The position numbers and the translations under genes were made by a program. A DNA stretch of 64,000 nt from assembly GCA_938046735.1 (NCBI GenBank), contig CALIXF010000009.1:62001-126000 (forward strand), given 5' to 3'. How positions within the stretch are numbered: position 1 is the stretch's first letter; each line of letters begins with the position of its first letter. This document shows, piece by piece, positions 53,831-61,778 of the stretch. Source of the stretch: an uncultured Candidatus Saccharibacteria bacterium (GTDB taxonomy: Bacteria > Patescibacteriota > Saccharimonadia > Saccharimonadales > Saccharimonadaceae). Below the pieces are notes generated by a model that was not told where the DNA came from, did no database searches, and worked only from the letters and a program-made list of their open reading frames with translations.

Positions 53831-55408
53831 TTAATTCCCTTTTGGCGAAGCTAGGAGTAAGCGGGCTAAGAAGTTTTGAGTCTCAGTGGAGTCGAGAAGG
53901 CGAGGTTTGAATGTATTGTCATAAATGGTAGGTGAAATACGTGTTTGTAGAAGTTTATCATTCTTAAAATAGTGGGTGAGAATGAGACTGCGTGTGGTGT
54001 CTGGCCAGTAGATTTGGTCAAAGAAAAGATTGCCAAGCCCATAATAGATTGGTTTTTGGTTATATAATTCATAGGTTTGGGGCTGATGTGCGGAAGTTCC
54101 CACAACCATGTCGGCGCCGAGATCGATGAGATGACGGAAGAATTCTTTTTGATTTTGAATAGGTTGATCACAAGTTGGGTAAGCAACTGGCTGATCTGGA
54201 TAGGCAGAGCACTCAAAATATTGAATATTAACAATGGTAAACTTGCCTTCGGATTTAGCGGCAGCTAGATCTAACTTTACTTGATCTTCACTATAGGGAT
54301 TGGCGCCAGGTGTAGTTGCGGTGGCAATTTGGCCGTTGGCGACGCTACTTGTGGAATGGTTATAAGCAAGAAGGCGGATAGACTGGTTGAGATCGAGTGG
54401 CTGCTTGGCCTTTTCAAGATTTTCGCCACCACCGACGGTTTTTAGTCCCAATTCATGATATTTTGCAATAGTTTTGAGGTTATTATCCGTGCCAGCATCA
54501 TTGTTATGGTTACCAGTGAGTTCTACGATATCTGTACCAATTGTGTTAATTGTGTCAAGAGTACGCCAATCGGCACAAAGTACCATTGTTTGATATCCGC
54601 CTGGACAATTTTCTTTGAAGCTAACTTCGTTGCTAATATGAGTAAAAGTTTTGGTTTTTAAAAAATCGGAGAGATAATCTGCAAAATAAGACCCATTATT
54701 TACTTGGTTTAGTTTTAATGTCAGACGACGAGAAAGCGCAGTGACGCCAGTTTCAGCAAAGGAAACAAGATGTTTCGGCTGGTTTTGGGAGAAAAGCGGA
54801 GCAAGAAGATCGTAGATAGTCTGTATCTTGGTCTGATCTTCGGATGTAGAAGAATCAGCTTTTTTGATATCAAGAATTGTAAAACGAGCACCTGATGTTT
54901 GATTGTCGAGGTAATAGTTATCTTGATAACTGAGGAGCTTTTGTGTTGGCGTAAGCTGATCGGGCTGAATGAGGGTGATTTGATTCTCTTTAAGAAAATT
55001 TTGGTCGGTAAATTGATCGGTGGTGAGATTAGTTAAAGAACTGTAGAAATCCGTAACTGGTAATTCGATTTTGGCAACTAGATGATCTTTTGAAGTTGAG
55101 GTAAGCTCAAAAGTTTGAGTGTCTTGGAGTTTGAAGTCAGAAAAATTAAGTTTACCTACAAGTTGATTACAGATCACATTTTGATCGAGAAACTTCAGAT
55201 TTAAATTAGATAGGCAAGTAGTTTCGTCGAGATTATATATGCTATCTTTATGATGAAAATTTTTAAATATTGTGATTGTGCTAAGTACTATAAAGATAAA
55301 ACCAAAAACAAGAGCCAAAAAAGGTATACGGTAGCGGGTTTTTGTTTCAAGAGATTGTTTAGTTTTTCTGGTTTTTATTTGGTTATAAGGTGAATTGCTG
55401 GAAGTCAT
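53831..55408 (-). CDS. CapA-family (PGA_cap) protein
   Basis: 525 aa with an N-terminal membrane segment (about 27-47), a roughly 190-residue region without clear family, then the CapA metallophosphatase-like domain. That domain holds VELTGNHNNDAGTD, LKTVGGGENLEKA, VNIQYFECSAYPD, MVVGTSAHQPQTYEL and PIYYGLGNLFFDQ. CapA proteins help make or anchor poly-gamma-glutamate, or act as hydrolases of unknown role; capB/capC are not seen. Divergent from GH97. Confidence 0.87.
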   Translation of the reverse strand: MTSSNSPYNQIKTRKTKQSLETKTRYRIPFLALVFGFIFIVLSTITIFKNFHHKDSIYNLDETTCLSNLNLKFLDQNVICNQLVGKLNFSDFKLQDTQTFELTSTSKDHLVAKIELPVTDFYSSLTNLTTDQFTDQNFLKENQITLIQPDQLTPTQKLLSYQDNYYLDNQTSGARFTILDIKKADSSTSEDQTKIQTIYDLLAPLFSQNQPKHLVSFAETGVTALSRRLTLKLNQVNNGSYFADYLSDFLKTKTFTHISNEVSFKENCPGGYQTMVLCADWRTLDTINTIGTDIVELTGNHNNDAGTDNNLKTIAKYHELGLKTVGGGENLEKAKQPLDLNQSIRLLAYNHSTSSVANGQIATATTPGANPYSEDQVKLDLAAAKSEGKFTIVNIQYFECSAYPDQPVAYPTCDQPIQNQKEFFRHLIDLGADMVVGTSAHQPQTYELYNQKPIYYGLGNLFFDQIYWPDTTRSLILTHYFKNDKLLQTRISPTIYDNTFKPRLLDSTETQNFLARLLLASPKGN

Positions 55409-55454
55409 GATTAATCATCCAAGTTAACATTTTAATGTTATTTTTATTTTTATT

Positions 55455-55482
55455 TTAACATAAGTTTAACTTGCGGTATAAT
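55455..55482 (+). promoter_or_regulatory. GH97 gene promoter (leaderless type)
   Basis: TTAACA at 55455-55460, 16 bp, TATAAT at 55477-55482, then TTAAGC and the ATG at 55489. No Shine-Dalgarno. Confidence 0.65.
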
Positions 55483-55488
55483 TTAAGC

Positions 55489-57459
55489 ATGAGTTTTAAG
55501 ATTAAACTCTTTAGTCGGAAGTCTAAAGAAAAACATTTCGAGATTGAATCACCAAATAAGAATATTAATTGTCGAGTAAAAATAGCTAGCGGCCGTATTT
55601 ATTATGAAGTAAGTAAAAATAATGACATCTTAGTACGAGAGTCACGACTTGGTTTTAAACTATATGGTGAAAATGATTTGGGGCAGAATTTAGCTCTCGT
55701 GCGTGCACAAAACAAGAGCGAAAATACGGTTTGGGAATCGATAGTGGGTGAGGAGAAACAAATTCGTAATGAATATAACGAGACGATATTTTATCTAACG
55801 GAAACAACGGAAAAGCAGAGATTATTTTCATTGCGTTTTCGGGTGTTTAATGACGGTGTGGCTTTTCGTTATGAAATACCGCCGCAGCCCAGTTTTCAGC
55901 GTATTATTGTTACGGATGAACTAACGGAGTTTAATTTGGATTTAAATGGTCAAGCTTGGAGAATTCCTGCTTATCAAGCAACAAAATACGAATTAAATTA
56001 TGAAAAATGGCCGGTTTATGAATTGAGGGATTCAGTACATACGCCGCTCACGGTTGAAACAAATAGCAATAAATACGTCGTAATCCATGAAGCGGCACTT
56101 TATAACTATGGATCTATGACGTTAAAACTAAATATGGATAAACATTTGCAGACGGACATTACACCATTGTCGGATGGAATGAAGGCTTACATTGATCTTC
56201 CCTTCGATTCACCATGGCGAGTAATTATGATCGCGGATTCGGCGATAGAGTTGACGGTCAACCGAATGATTTTGAACCTAAATAATCCACCAAAGGATGA
56301 TTTTAGCTGGGTGAAACCACTGAAATTTTTGGGAATTTGGTGGGCGATGTACGTGGGGGAATGGACTTGGGCGGAGGGTAAAAAACACGGTGCTTCTACG
56401 GGGCATGCAAAACAATACTTGGATTGGTGTTTAAAACTTGGTATTTCGGGACTTCTGATTGAGGGGTGGAATAATGGTTGGAGTGGTGAGTGGTCGATGA
56501 ACGGAAAATTTACAGATTATCTCCACCCAGTGGCTGATTTTAATATGGAAGAAGTCTCCGAAAAAAGTCGAGAATATAACATTGAATTGATTGCACAACA
56601 TGAAACAGTTGGTCAAATTGATAATTATGAAAGACAACTTGAGAGCGCTTTCTCTTATCTTGTAAGTAACGGAATTCATTATGTTAAAACTGGCTACACT
56701 GGTTCAAAAATGTTAATTCATGGAAAACAAGAATATCATCATTCACAGACGGGTGTAATACATTACCAAAAGACGGTGGAACTGGCGGCGAGATATCAGA
56801 TTATGTTGGATATTCATGAGCCGATCAAAGGGACTGGCATAGAACGAACATATCCGAATATTCTGACACGGGAAGGAGCGAAGGGGCAGGAGTATGAAGG
56901 CGGTAAGATTAAACTAAATCATGCGACGATTTTACCATTCACTAGGATGCTCTGCGGGGCGTTTGATTATACACCGGGAATTTTTGACTTAAAAAATCCA
57001 GCTAAACGTGTATATACAACATTAGCGAGACAACTAGCGTATTATGTGGTTTTTTATTCTGGTATGCAGATGTTGGCAGATCGACCGGAAATGTATGAAA
57101 AACAGCCAACGGTATTTGAATTTTTACAGAAGGTGCCAGTGAATTGGCAGACGACAATCCCACTACTTGGAAAAATTGGTGAGTACTATGTCGTGGCAAG
57201 ACAAGACCGAAATTCGTCAGATTGGTATGTGGCAGGAGTAACTAACGAAGACTCGAGACGGGTTAACTTAAATATGGAATTTTTAGAGGAGGGGATAAAA
57301 TATACTGCTTACATATATCGTGATGCTGAGGCAAGTGACTATCGCGAGAATCCATTAGATATTGAAGTGGAAAAAAGAGTTATTGAGAAGGATGATTTTT
57401 TGGATATTTGGCTGGCTGCTGGGGGTGGATTTGCAGTGAGATTAGTCAAAGGGTATTAG
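55489..57459 (+). CDS. Glycoside hydrolase family 97 (alpha-glycosidase-like)
   Basis: 656 aa with the three-part GH97 layout. An N-terminal beta-sandwich (about 20-280) contains FRVFNDGVAFRYEIP and the LGFKLYGENDLGQN start. A TIM barrel follows with GLLIEGWNNGW, H443-E444-P-I-K-G-T-G and TREGAKGQEYEGG, ending in a C-terminal beta domain. Family members (for example SusB) hydrolyse alpha-glucosides or alpha-galactosides with catalytic glutamates. No signal peptide is present, so it should be cytosolic, unlike many Bacteroidetes relatives. Inverting or retaining mechanism is not decided here. Confidence 0.9.
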   Translation: MSFKIKLFSRKSKEKHFEIESPNKNINCRVKIASGRIYYEVSKNNDILVRESRLGFKLYGENDLGQNLALVRAQNKSENTVWESIVGEEKQIRNEYNETIFYLTETTEKQRLFSLRFRVFNDGVAFRYEIPPQPSFQRIIVTDELTEFNLDLNGQAWRIPAYQATKYELNYEKWPVYELRDSVHTPLTVETNSNKYVVIHEAALYNYGSMTLKLNMDKHLQTDITPLSDGMKAYIDLPFDSPWRVIMIADSAIELTVNRMILNLNNPPKDDFSWVKPLKFLGIWWAMYVGEWTWAEGKKHGASTGHAKQYLDWCLKLGISGLLIEGWNNGWSGEWSMNGKFTDYLHPVADFNMEEVSEKSREYNIELIAQHETVGQIDNYERQLESAFSYLVSNGIHYVKTGYTGSKMLIHGKQEYHHSQTGVIHYQKTVELAARYQIMLDIHEPIKGTGIERTYPNILTREGAKGQEYEGGKIKLNHATILPFTRMLCGAFDYTPGIFDLKNPAKRVYTTLARQLAYYVVFYSGMQMLADRPEMYEKQPTVFEFLQKVPVNWQTTIPLLGKIGEYYVVARQDRNSSDWYVAGVTNEDSRRVNLNMEFLEEGIKYTAYIYRDAEASDYRENPLDIEVEKRVIEKDDFLDIWLAAGGGFAVRLVKGY

Positions 57460-57544
57460 GTCTTAGCAAGAATTCTCGGATTAAAAAACGTAAAATAATT
57501 TGAGGATTTTCAGAGTATAATTATGGGACCGTTAATTAACTAAT

Positions 57545-58036
57545 TTAGCTAGTTAGCTCGGCGGTGATAATTAATCTTTCGGTATAATCGTTCTCAGCAA
57601 TTTTTTCGCCATGACAGGTCATCAGAGTCAGAATTGGAGTGGATTTTGGCTCCAAAACTTTTGACATGCTGATGCTGTTTTTGTTTTGAATATAGAGATT
57701 TGTGATTTTATAGGTGTGACTATCAAATTTAATCTGGTCATTTAATTTGAGATTATGAAGATTGCCGAAAATCGTGGAAGAATGACCAATAATGAAAGTA
57801 TTATTTTTGGCGGCGTAATATAGCCCTGCGATGTGATCGGGTGAGGTGAGGGTGTAGTCGTTATTTAATTTTAAAACCTTAATTGCTGATTTAAGGTTGA
57901 TTTTTGGTGCTTCCAAAATAAGATTAGAATTTGCTTCAACATTATGTGGCTGTAAACCAAAATATCCAAAGATGGCAAATAGAAAAAGATAAATGCCGAT
58001 AAAAATTATACGTGAATAATGCTTTTTGAATCGCAT
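57545..58036 (-). CDS. Sortase (class D/E/F-like)
   Basis: 163 aa transpeptidase with an N-terminal anchor (about 9-27) and a sortase barrel. Catalytic residues are visible: H85 in FIIGHSSTIFGNL, C141 in LTLMTCHGE and R154 in YTERLIITAEL. Sortases attach surface proteins to the wall or polymerise pilins. No LPxTG-type protein is visible in this window. ATG 58036 follows GGGAG, with TGT-TATAAT upstream; the longer TTG reading is rejected. Confidence 0.9.
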   Translation of the reverse strand: MRFKKHYSRIIFIGIYLFLFAIFGYFGLQPHNVEANSNLILEAPKINLKSAIKVLKLNNDYTLTSPDHIAGLYYAAKNNTFIIGHSSTIFGNLHNLKLNDQIKFDSHTYKITNLYIQNKNSISMSKVLEPKSTPILTLMTCHGEKIAENDYTERLIITAELTS

Positions 58037-58129
58037 TTTTTCTCCCAACAACCTTAATGGCTTTATTATAACATAAGCTGAATATGTAGATGAAAAATGG
58101 ATAAAATTTTGTAGTGGGTTAATAAAAGA

Positions 58130-58153
58130 AAAACGCCCCGAGTGGGGCGTTTT
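58130..58153 (-). terminator. Terminator after the secreted unknown
   Basis: AAAACGCCCC / GGGGCGTTTT 10-bp stem, 4-base loop and TTTTTCTTTT on the minus strand. Confidence 0.88.
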
Positions 58154-58212
58154 GGAGAAAAAGTTGAATGGATTTTTGGAGAATCTTTTAACTTAGGCTA
58201 TTTTTTACAAAA

Positions 58213-58902
58213 TTAATTTTGATATTTTTCGTAAGTAAAATCACAAAATAGCTTCTGATCTTCTTCAAAATTATTGCCAGTCGGATCCTTCACCATCGCT
58301 TCGAGAAGTTGATGAAGGACGTTGAATTGAGCCATATAGATATACTCATCATAGCCTTCGATCTTAATCTGGCTACCCCATTCTTCAGGCATCTTGAATG
58401 TCCTCTTGTATTTTTTATGAGGATCATTACCAGATCTTACACCGATGATGGTGATTGCGACTGGATGTTCTTCTCCGAGAAGATCTTTATCAGCCGCAAA
58501 TGAAATTACAACTGATTGAATACCTTCTACTTTTGGCTTAAAAGTCTTTCGGCCTACTCTAAGGCAATGTTCTTCCTTATCCAAACTTACGACATATTCT
58601 GGATTATATGCTGTAAACTGATTCATAAAATCTGTGAGCGATAAGGTCGTCGGTTTGATGAAAGTAGTGACATCGTATTCAATACTGTTTGGGGATAAGG
58701 TTACTTTTGTTTCTTTAGGCTTCTTGCTTTGAGAGGCGATCTCTACTTTTGATTCTGGCTTTTGATTGTAAGGTGGTGGCGGAACTAAGGCTTCAACGGT
58801 CTCCTCGGTTTGCTTAGCTTGTTTCTTCGTAGCAGCAAAGGCTGTTGGTGTAATAGACACACAAATACATGCGATCAGGGTTACTAACAAAAATTTCTTC
58901 AT
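58213..58902 (-). CDS. Secreted protein of unknown function
   Basis: 229 aa with a classic signal peptide (MKKFLLVTLIACICVSITPTA then FA-A cleavage at about 23), a Pro/Lys/Glu-rich linker (about 24-75) and a globular domain (about 80-229). I recognise no family. ATG 58902 follows GGAGG; an upstream in-frame start overlaps a terminator hairpin and is rejected. It lies between the sortase gene and an unrelated small gene. Confidence 0.8.
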   Translation of the reverse strand: MKKFLLVTLIACICVSITPTAFAATKKQAKQTEETVEALVPPPPYNQKPESKVEIASQSKKPKETKVTLSPNSIEYDVTTFIKPTTLSLTDFMNQFTAYNPEYVVSLDKEEHCLRVGRKTFKPKVEGIQSVVISFAADKDLLGEEHPVAITIIGVRSGNDPHKKYKRTFKMPEEWGSQIKIEGYDEYIYMAQFNVLHQLLEAMVKDPTGNNFEEDQKLFCDFTYEKYQN

Positions 58903-58936
58903 ACTTTTATCCTCCTTTTCTAAAGTACGAAATAAA

Positions 58937-58970
58937 CAAAAAACCATAGGTCATTTAGTTTACCTATGGT
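58937..58970 (-). terminator. Terminator upstream of the secreted-protein gene
   Basis: ACCATAGGT / ACCTATGGT stem with a 10-base loop and TTTTTTG on the minus strand; closes the unit starting at 59458. Confidence 0.8.
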
Positions 58971-58996
58971 CTGTATTATACAATATTTACTGAAAA

Positions 58997-59458
58997 TTAC
59001 AACTTATCATACGGTTCGGTGATGGGGATTTGTATAGTGGTTCCAAAACCTAATCGTGATTTAACTTTTGCACCGAGAATAGCGTATTGTTCGCGTTGTT
59101 CAACAGTGATAATAGTAGAATCATCTTTTATTGTAATAAAGTTGGAAATTGGTCGAATATCGGCAAGAGTATCTCCTGCGGTATTCATGGAGATAATGAT
59201 GTTCCCATTTTGTGGAGTTTTTAGGACGTGATTGAGATATGAGACAATGATTTTAGTGAGAGCAAGAAAATTTTCCACTTGATGTTTTGGACGTAAAACG
59301 TCGAGATCAAGGGTGTAGCCGGCGCGTTCAAGGCGGATAACATATTCACGATAGATCGGATCAATTATATCAGAAAGATACATGAACTTGCGGTCAAACA
59401 CACTGGTGTGTACTTTGTTTAAGTCAAGGATTTTGAGAAAATCTTGATTCTCTTTCAT
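58997..59458 (-). CDS. Small protein with a histidine-kinase-like C-terminus, unknown function
   Basis: 153 aa. The C-terminal stretch (LGAKVKSRLGFGTTIQIPIT) resembles the last strand of histidine-kinase ATPase domains, and the middle (GNIIISMNTAGDTL) could be the preceding strand. The N, G1 and F box residues needed for ATP binding are not visible, so it would be a degenerate or convergent form. No receiver or sensor domain, no membrane segment. TGA-TATAAT ends 7 bases before the ATG. Confidence 0.6.
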   Translation of the reverse strand: MKENQDFLKILDLNKVHTSVFDRKFMYLSDIIDPIYREYVIRLERAGYTLDLDVLRPKHQVENFLALTKIIVSYLNHVLKTPQNGNIIISMNTAGDTLADIRPISNFITIKDDSTIITVEQREQYAILGAKVKSRLGFGTTIQIPITEPYDKL

Positions 59459-59523
59459 AGGTTATATTATATCATAGAATATAACTCATGAGAGATAAAA
59501 AGAGGAAGCGGTAATATTGTGGA

Positions 59524-60093
59524 CTAAACTCCGGGAGTGTGAGTGTTTAGAAGCTCACGGTGGGCACGATAATTTGGGTCATGGGATTCGACCTCGGCCC
59601 AAAAGGCTTTTGAGTGATCGGGATGATTAATATGCGCAAGTTCATGAATAATTACATAATCACGTTGGGCCTCCGGTACTTGCATGAGACCGATATTGAG
59701 TGAAATAGTGATGGTGGTTGGAGAAAGAAACGAGGTCTTGTGGTGAGTGCAGGAACCCCAACGGCTACTGGCATGAGACAAAACAACTTTATCGTAGTGA
59801 TAGCCAAAGCGTTTGGCAAGATATTCAAGACGATATGGTAAGTATTCTTTGGCTTGCTTAGTAAGAAGTTTCTTTTTAAGATCACGAGCGCGTTGGGTAC
59901 TGGGATCTTTGACGCGAAGTTTTTGACGAATTTGAGCGCGCATTTTTTCTATAGTTTTCTTAATGATCGATTCAGAAACAAAATTTGGGATGGTCGCCTG
60001 CAAGCGTCCAGAAGTGGATATAGAGAAACTAACCGAGCGTGAACGGGGGTTCTTGCGAATTATAACTTCACCAAATTCAGGATCAATATACAT
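59524..60093 (-). CDS. YgjP/WrpP-like zinc metallopeptidase (DUF45)
   Basis: 189 aa. The zinc site is H150-E-L-A-H154 with a further His at about 160 (HINHPDHSKAFW), preceded by the family block SRWGSC (110-115). YgjP-like peptidases are often linked to restriction-modification loci or are solitary; here it is solitary. GGAG stands 11 bases before the ATG, and the P-loop gene lies upstream. Confidence 0.9.
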   Translation of the reverse strand: MYIDPEFGEVIIRKNPRSRSVSFSISTSGRLQATIPNFVSESIIKKTIEKMRAQIRQKLRVKDPSTQRARDLKKKLLTKQAKEYLPYRLEYLAKRFGYHYDKVVLSHASSRWGSCTHHKTSFLSPTTITISLNIGLMQVPEAQRDYVIIHELAHINHPDHSKAFWAEVESHDPNYRAHRELLNTHTPGV

Positions 60094-60143
60094 GGTTCTA
60101 AAACTCCGAAAATAAGAGACTAGATGACATTAATGGAGTTAGA

Positions 60144-60629
60144 TTAGGAAAGTTGGGAGAGGACGTGAGAGAGCTGTGTGTCAAAAGTGTGTTTACCAGA
60201 AAGAATGATGGGCTTTTCCGTCTCGGCTGGGGCTTCCATGGCACGAATACGAGAGTCATATTCCTCTTTTGCGCGGGAAACAGAACGGAATTTGAGTTTG
60301 AGGCGAGCTTTGATTGTATTAATGTCGGTTTGAATCCAAACGAGGGTGGGATTGTAGCCACAGATTTTGAGAAGTTTGCGAACGGCGTTACGCTCGTTTT
60401 CGGTATCGAGACCGCCTTCGATTACGATATTTTGGCCAGTTTTTGAAATTGCTTCTAGTACAACATGAATCTGTTTTTCGGTAAAGTCAGCTTCTTCACG
60501 TAAAGATTGTAGATTGTAATAAGGAGCCTTGAATCTCTGAGAAAATTTTTCACAAAAGGTAGTTTTTCCACTACATGGAGCACCGAAAACCAGAATTGCA
60601 CGTGGTTTAGTCTTCTTTTTACTTTCCAT
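60144..60629 (-). CDS. P-loop kinase-like ATP-binding protein (AAA_33 type)
   Basis: 161 aa with Walker A FGAPCSGKTTF (about 15-25), an IVIEGGLDTENER strand like the second acidic motif of small kinases, and a basic lid region (KARLKLKFRSVSRAKEEYD). It resembles polynucleotide-kinase/zeta-toxin-like small kinases but the substrate is unknown. TGA-TATAAT ends 9 bases before the ATG. Confidence 0.78.
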   Translation of the reverse strand: MESKKKTKPRAILVFGAPCSGKTTFCEKFSQRFKAPYYNLQSLREEADFTEKQIHVVLEAISKTGQNIVIEGGLDTENERNAVRKLLKICGYNPTLVWIQTDINTIKARLKLKFRSVSRAKEEYDSRIRAMEAPAETEKPIILSGKHTFDTQLSHVLSQLS

Positions 60630-60668
60630 ATTGAGGGTATTATATCATGAAGCAAGAGATGCATCAAT

Positions 60669-61499
60669 TTATAATTTTTGGACTATTTTCGATTTACTGC
60701 CGAGATCTTTTAATTTAGTGTTGAATGGTTCATAGTATGGTGTGGTCATTAGAGAGGAATTAGTGAGAAGAATTTGAGATGGAAAATAGAAGAGCCAACA
60801 AACGAAGTTGGCTGGAGCAAAAAGAAAACTAGGCAATAAGTTAATACGAGCAAAATATGAAATAACCACTGTGAGATCACAACAAATAAAGAGTGTAAAG
60901 CCAAGAAAATTACAGAGCGCAGCGCGACGGAATTCTGGGGCTTCTCTTTTGATCCAATAATGGGCAAGAATAAGATTTAGAATAAGAGTATTTGCATAGA
61001 TGAAGACGGCGCCGTAAAGAGAAGGGATATCAGTAATTTTAGTTAGAGAAAGGATGAGGAGATTTAGAATGGACCATAGAATAAAAATTTTGGGATTGAG
61101 GCTGGCATAGCGTGCGATATGAAAATATTGAGCGAGACAGAAGATTGTGATGCCGATCGGCGAGATATTGTTATAGAGTAGGATAATGTCAGCGAGAAAA
61201 GTGAATAAAAGAGCAAACCGTAGAAGATAATCTTTAGGAGCAAAGAAAGAGACATAGAAAAAACAAGTAAAAATGGTGCAGACTTTGACAAGGCTGGCTG
61301 TGTCGAGGAGAAAATGCGGAATTAAGTGTTCGCCAAGAAGAAGGCTGAGAAGATCAACAGTAAAGAAGTAAACAAACATGAGCGCCCAGAGGGTAATCCA
61401 GAAAGCAAGACTTGAAAAGAGTCTGACAAATAGAGGGCACTTGATATCTTGGTCTTTATGTATTGGAGCTTGGGTAGCTTGAAATTTATTTTTGTCCAT
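60669..61499 (-). CDS. Polytopic membrane protein, weakly YhhN-like
   Basis: 276 aa with about eight helices after a short charged start. The segment ALLFTFLADIILL ... GITIFCLAQYFHIARY resembles the conserved core of YhhN/TMEM86 (lysoplasmalogenase) proteins, with Gln where most have His in the second motif. Assignment is weak. An AGC-TATACT box lies 15 bases before the ATG. Confidence 0.55.
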   Translation of the reverse strand: MDKNKFQATQAPIHKDQDIKCPLFVRLFSSLAFWITLWALMFVYFFTVDLLSLLLGEHLIPHFLLDTASLVKVCTIFTCFFYVSFFAPKDYLLRFALLFTFLADIILLYNNISPIGITIFCLAQYFHIARYASLNPKIFILWSILNLLILSLTKITDIPSLYGAVFIYANTLILNLILAHYWIKREAPEFRRAALCNFLGFTLFICCDLTVVISYFARINLLPSFLFAPANFVCWLFYFPSQILLTNSSLMTTPYYEPFNTKLKDLGSKSKIVQKL

Positions 61500-61614
61500 A
61501 AGAGGAATAGTTTAAGTATAGCTGATTGGGAAAGAAAAACCTAGTATCAGATGACGGCAGAATGAGAGGAGAAAAAAATGGTGTTAGGTTCTGATATGAT
61601 ATAATGTAGAAACT

Positions 61615-61689
61615 AGGGGCGTAGTACAACGGTTAGTATAGCGGTCTCCAAAACCGTAGATCATGGTTCGATTCCGTGCGCCCCTGCCA
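61615..61689 (+). tRNA. tRNA-Trp (anticodon CCA)
   Basis: 75-nt cloverleaf: acceptor AGGGGCG / CGCCCCT, anticodon stem GCGGT / ACCGT with loop CTCCAAA (anticodon CCA), T arm with TTCGATT, discriminator G, encoded CCA. TGA-TATAAT at 61597-61605 is the extended -10. Anticodon CCA means UGA is not read by this tRNA, consistent with the standard code. Confidence 0.95.
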
Positions 61690-61700
61690 AATAGTTTATA

Positions 61701-61724
61701 AAACTCGGTTTTGCCGAGTTTTTT
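61701..61724 (+). terminator. Terminator after tRNA-Trp
   Basis: AAACTCGG-TTTTG-CCGAGTTT followed by T residues. Confidence 0.88.
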
Positions 61725-61778
61725 GATGTTTTATTTTTTAGAAAATTTGTTGTTTATTATTCTTATAGATTAAGGTTG

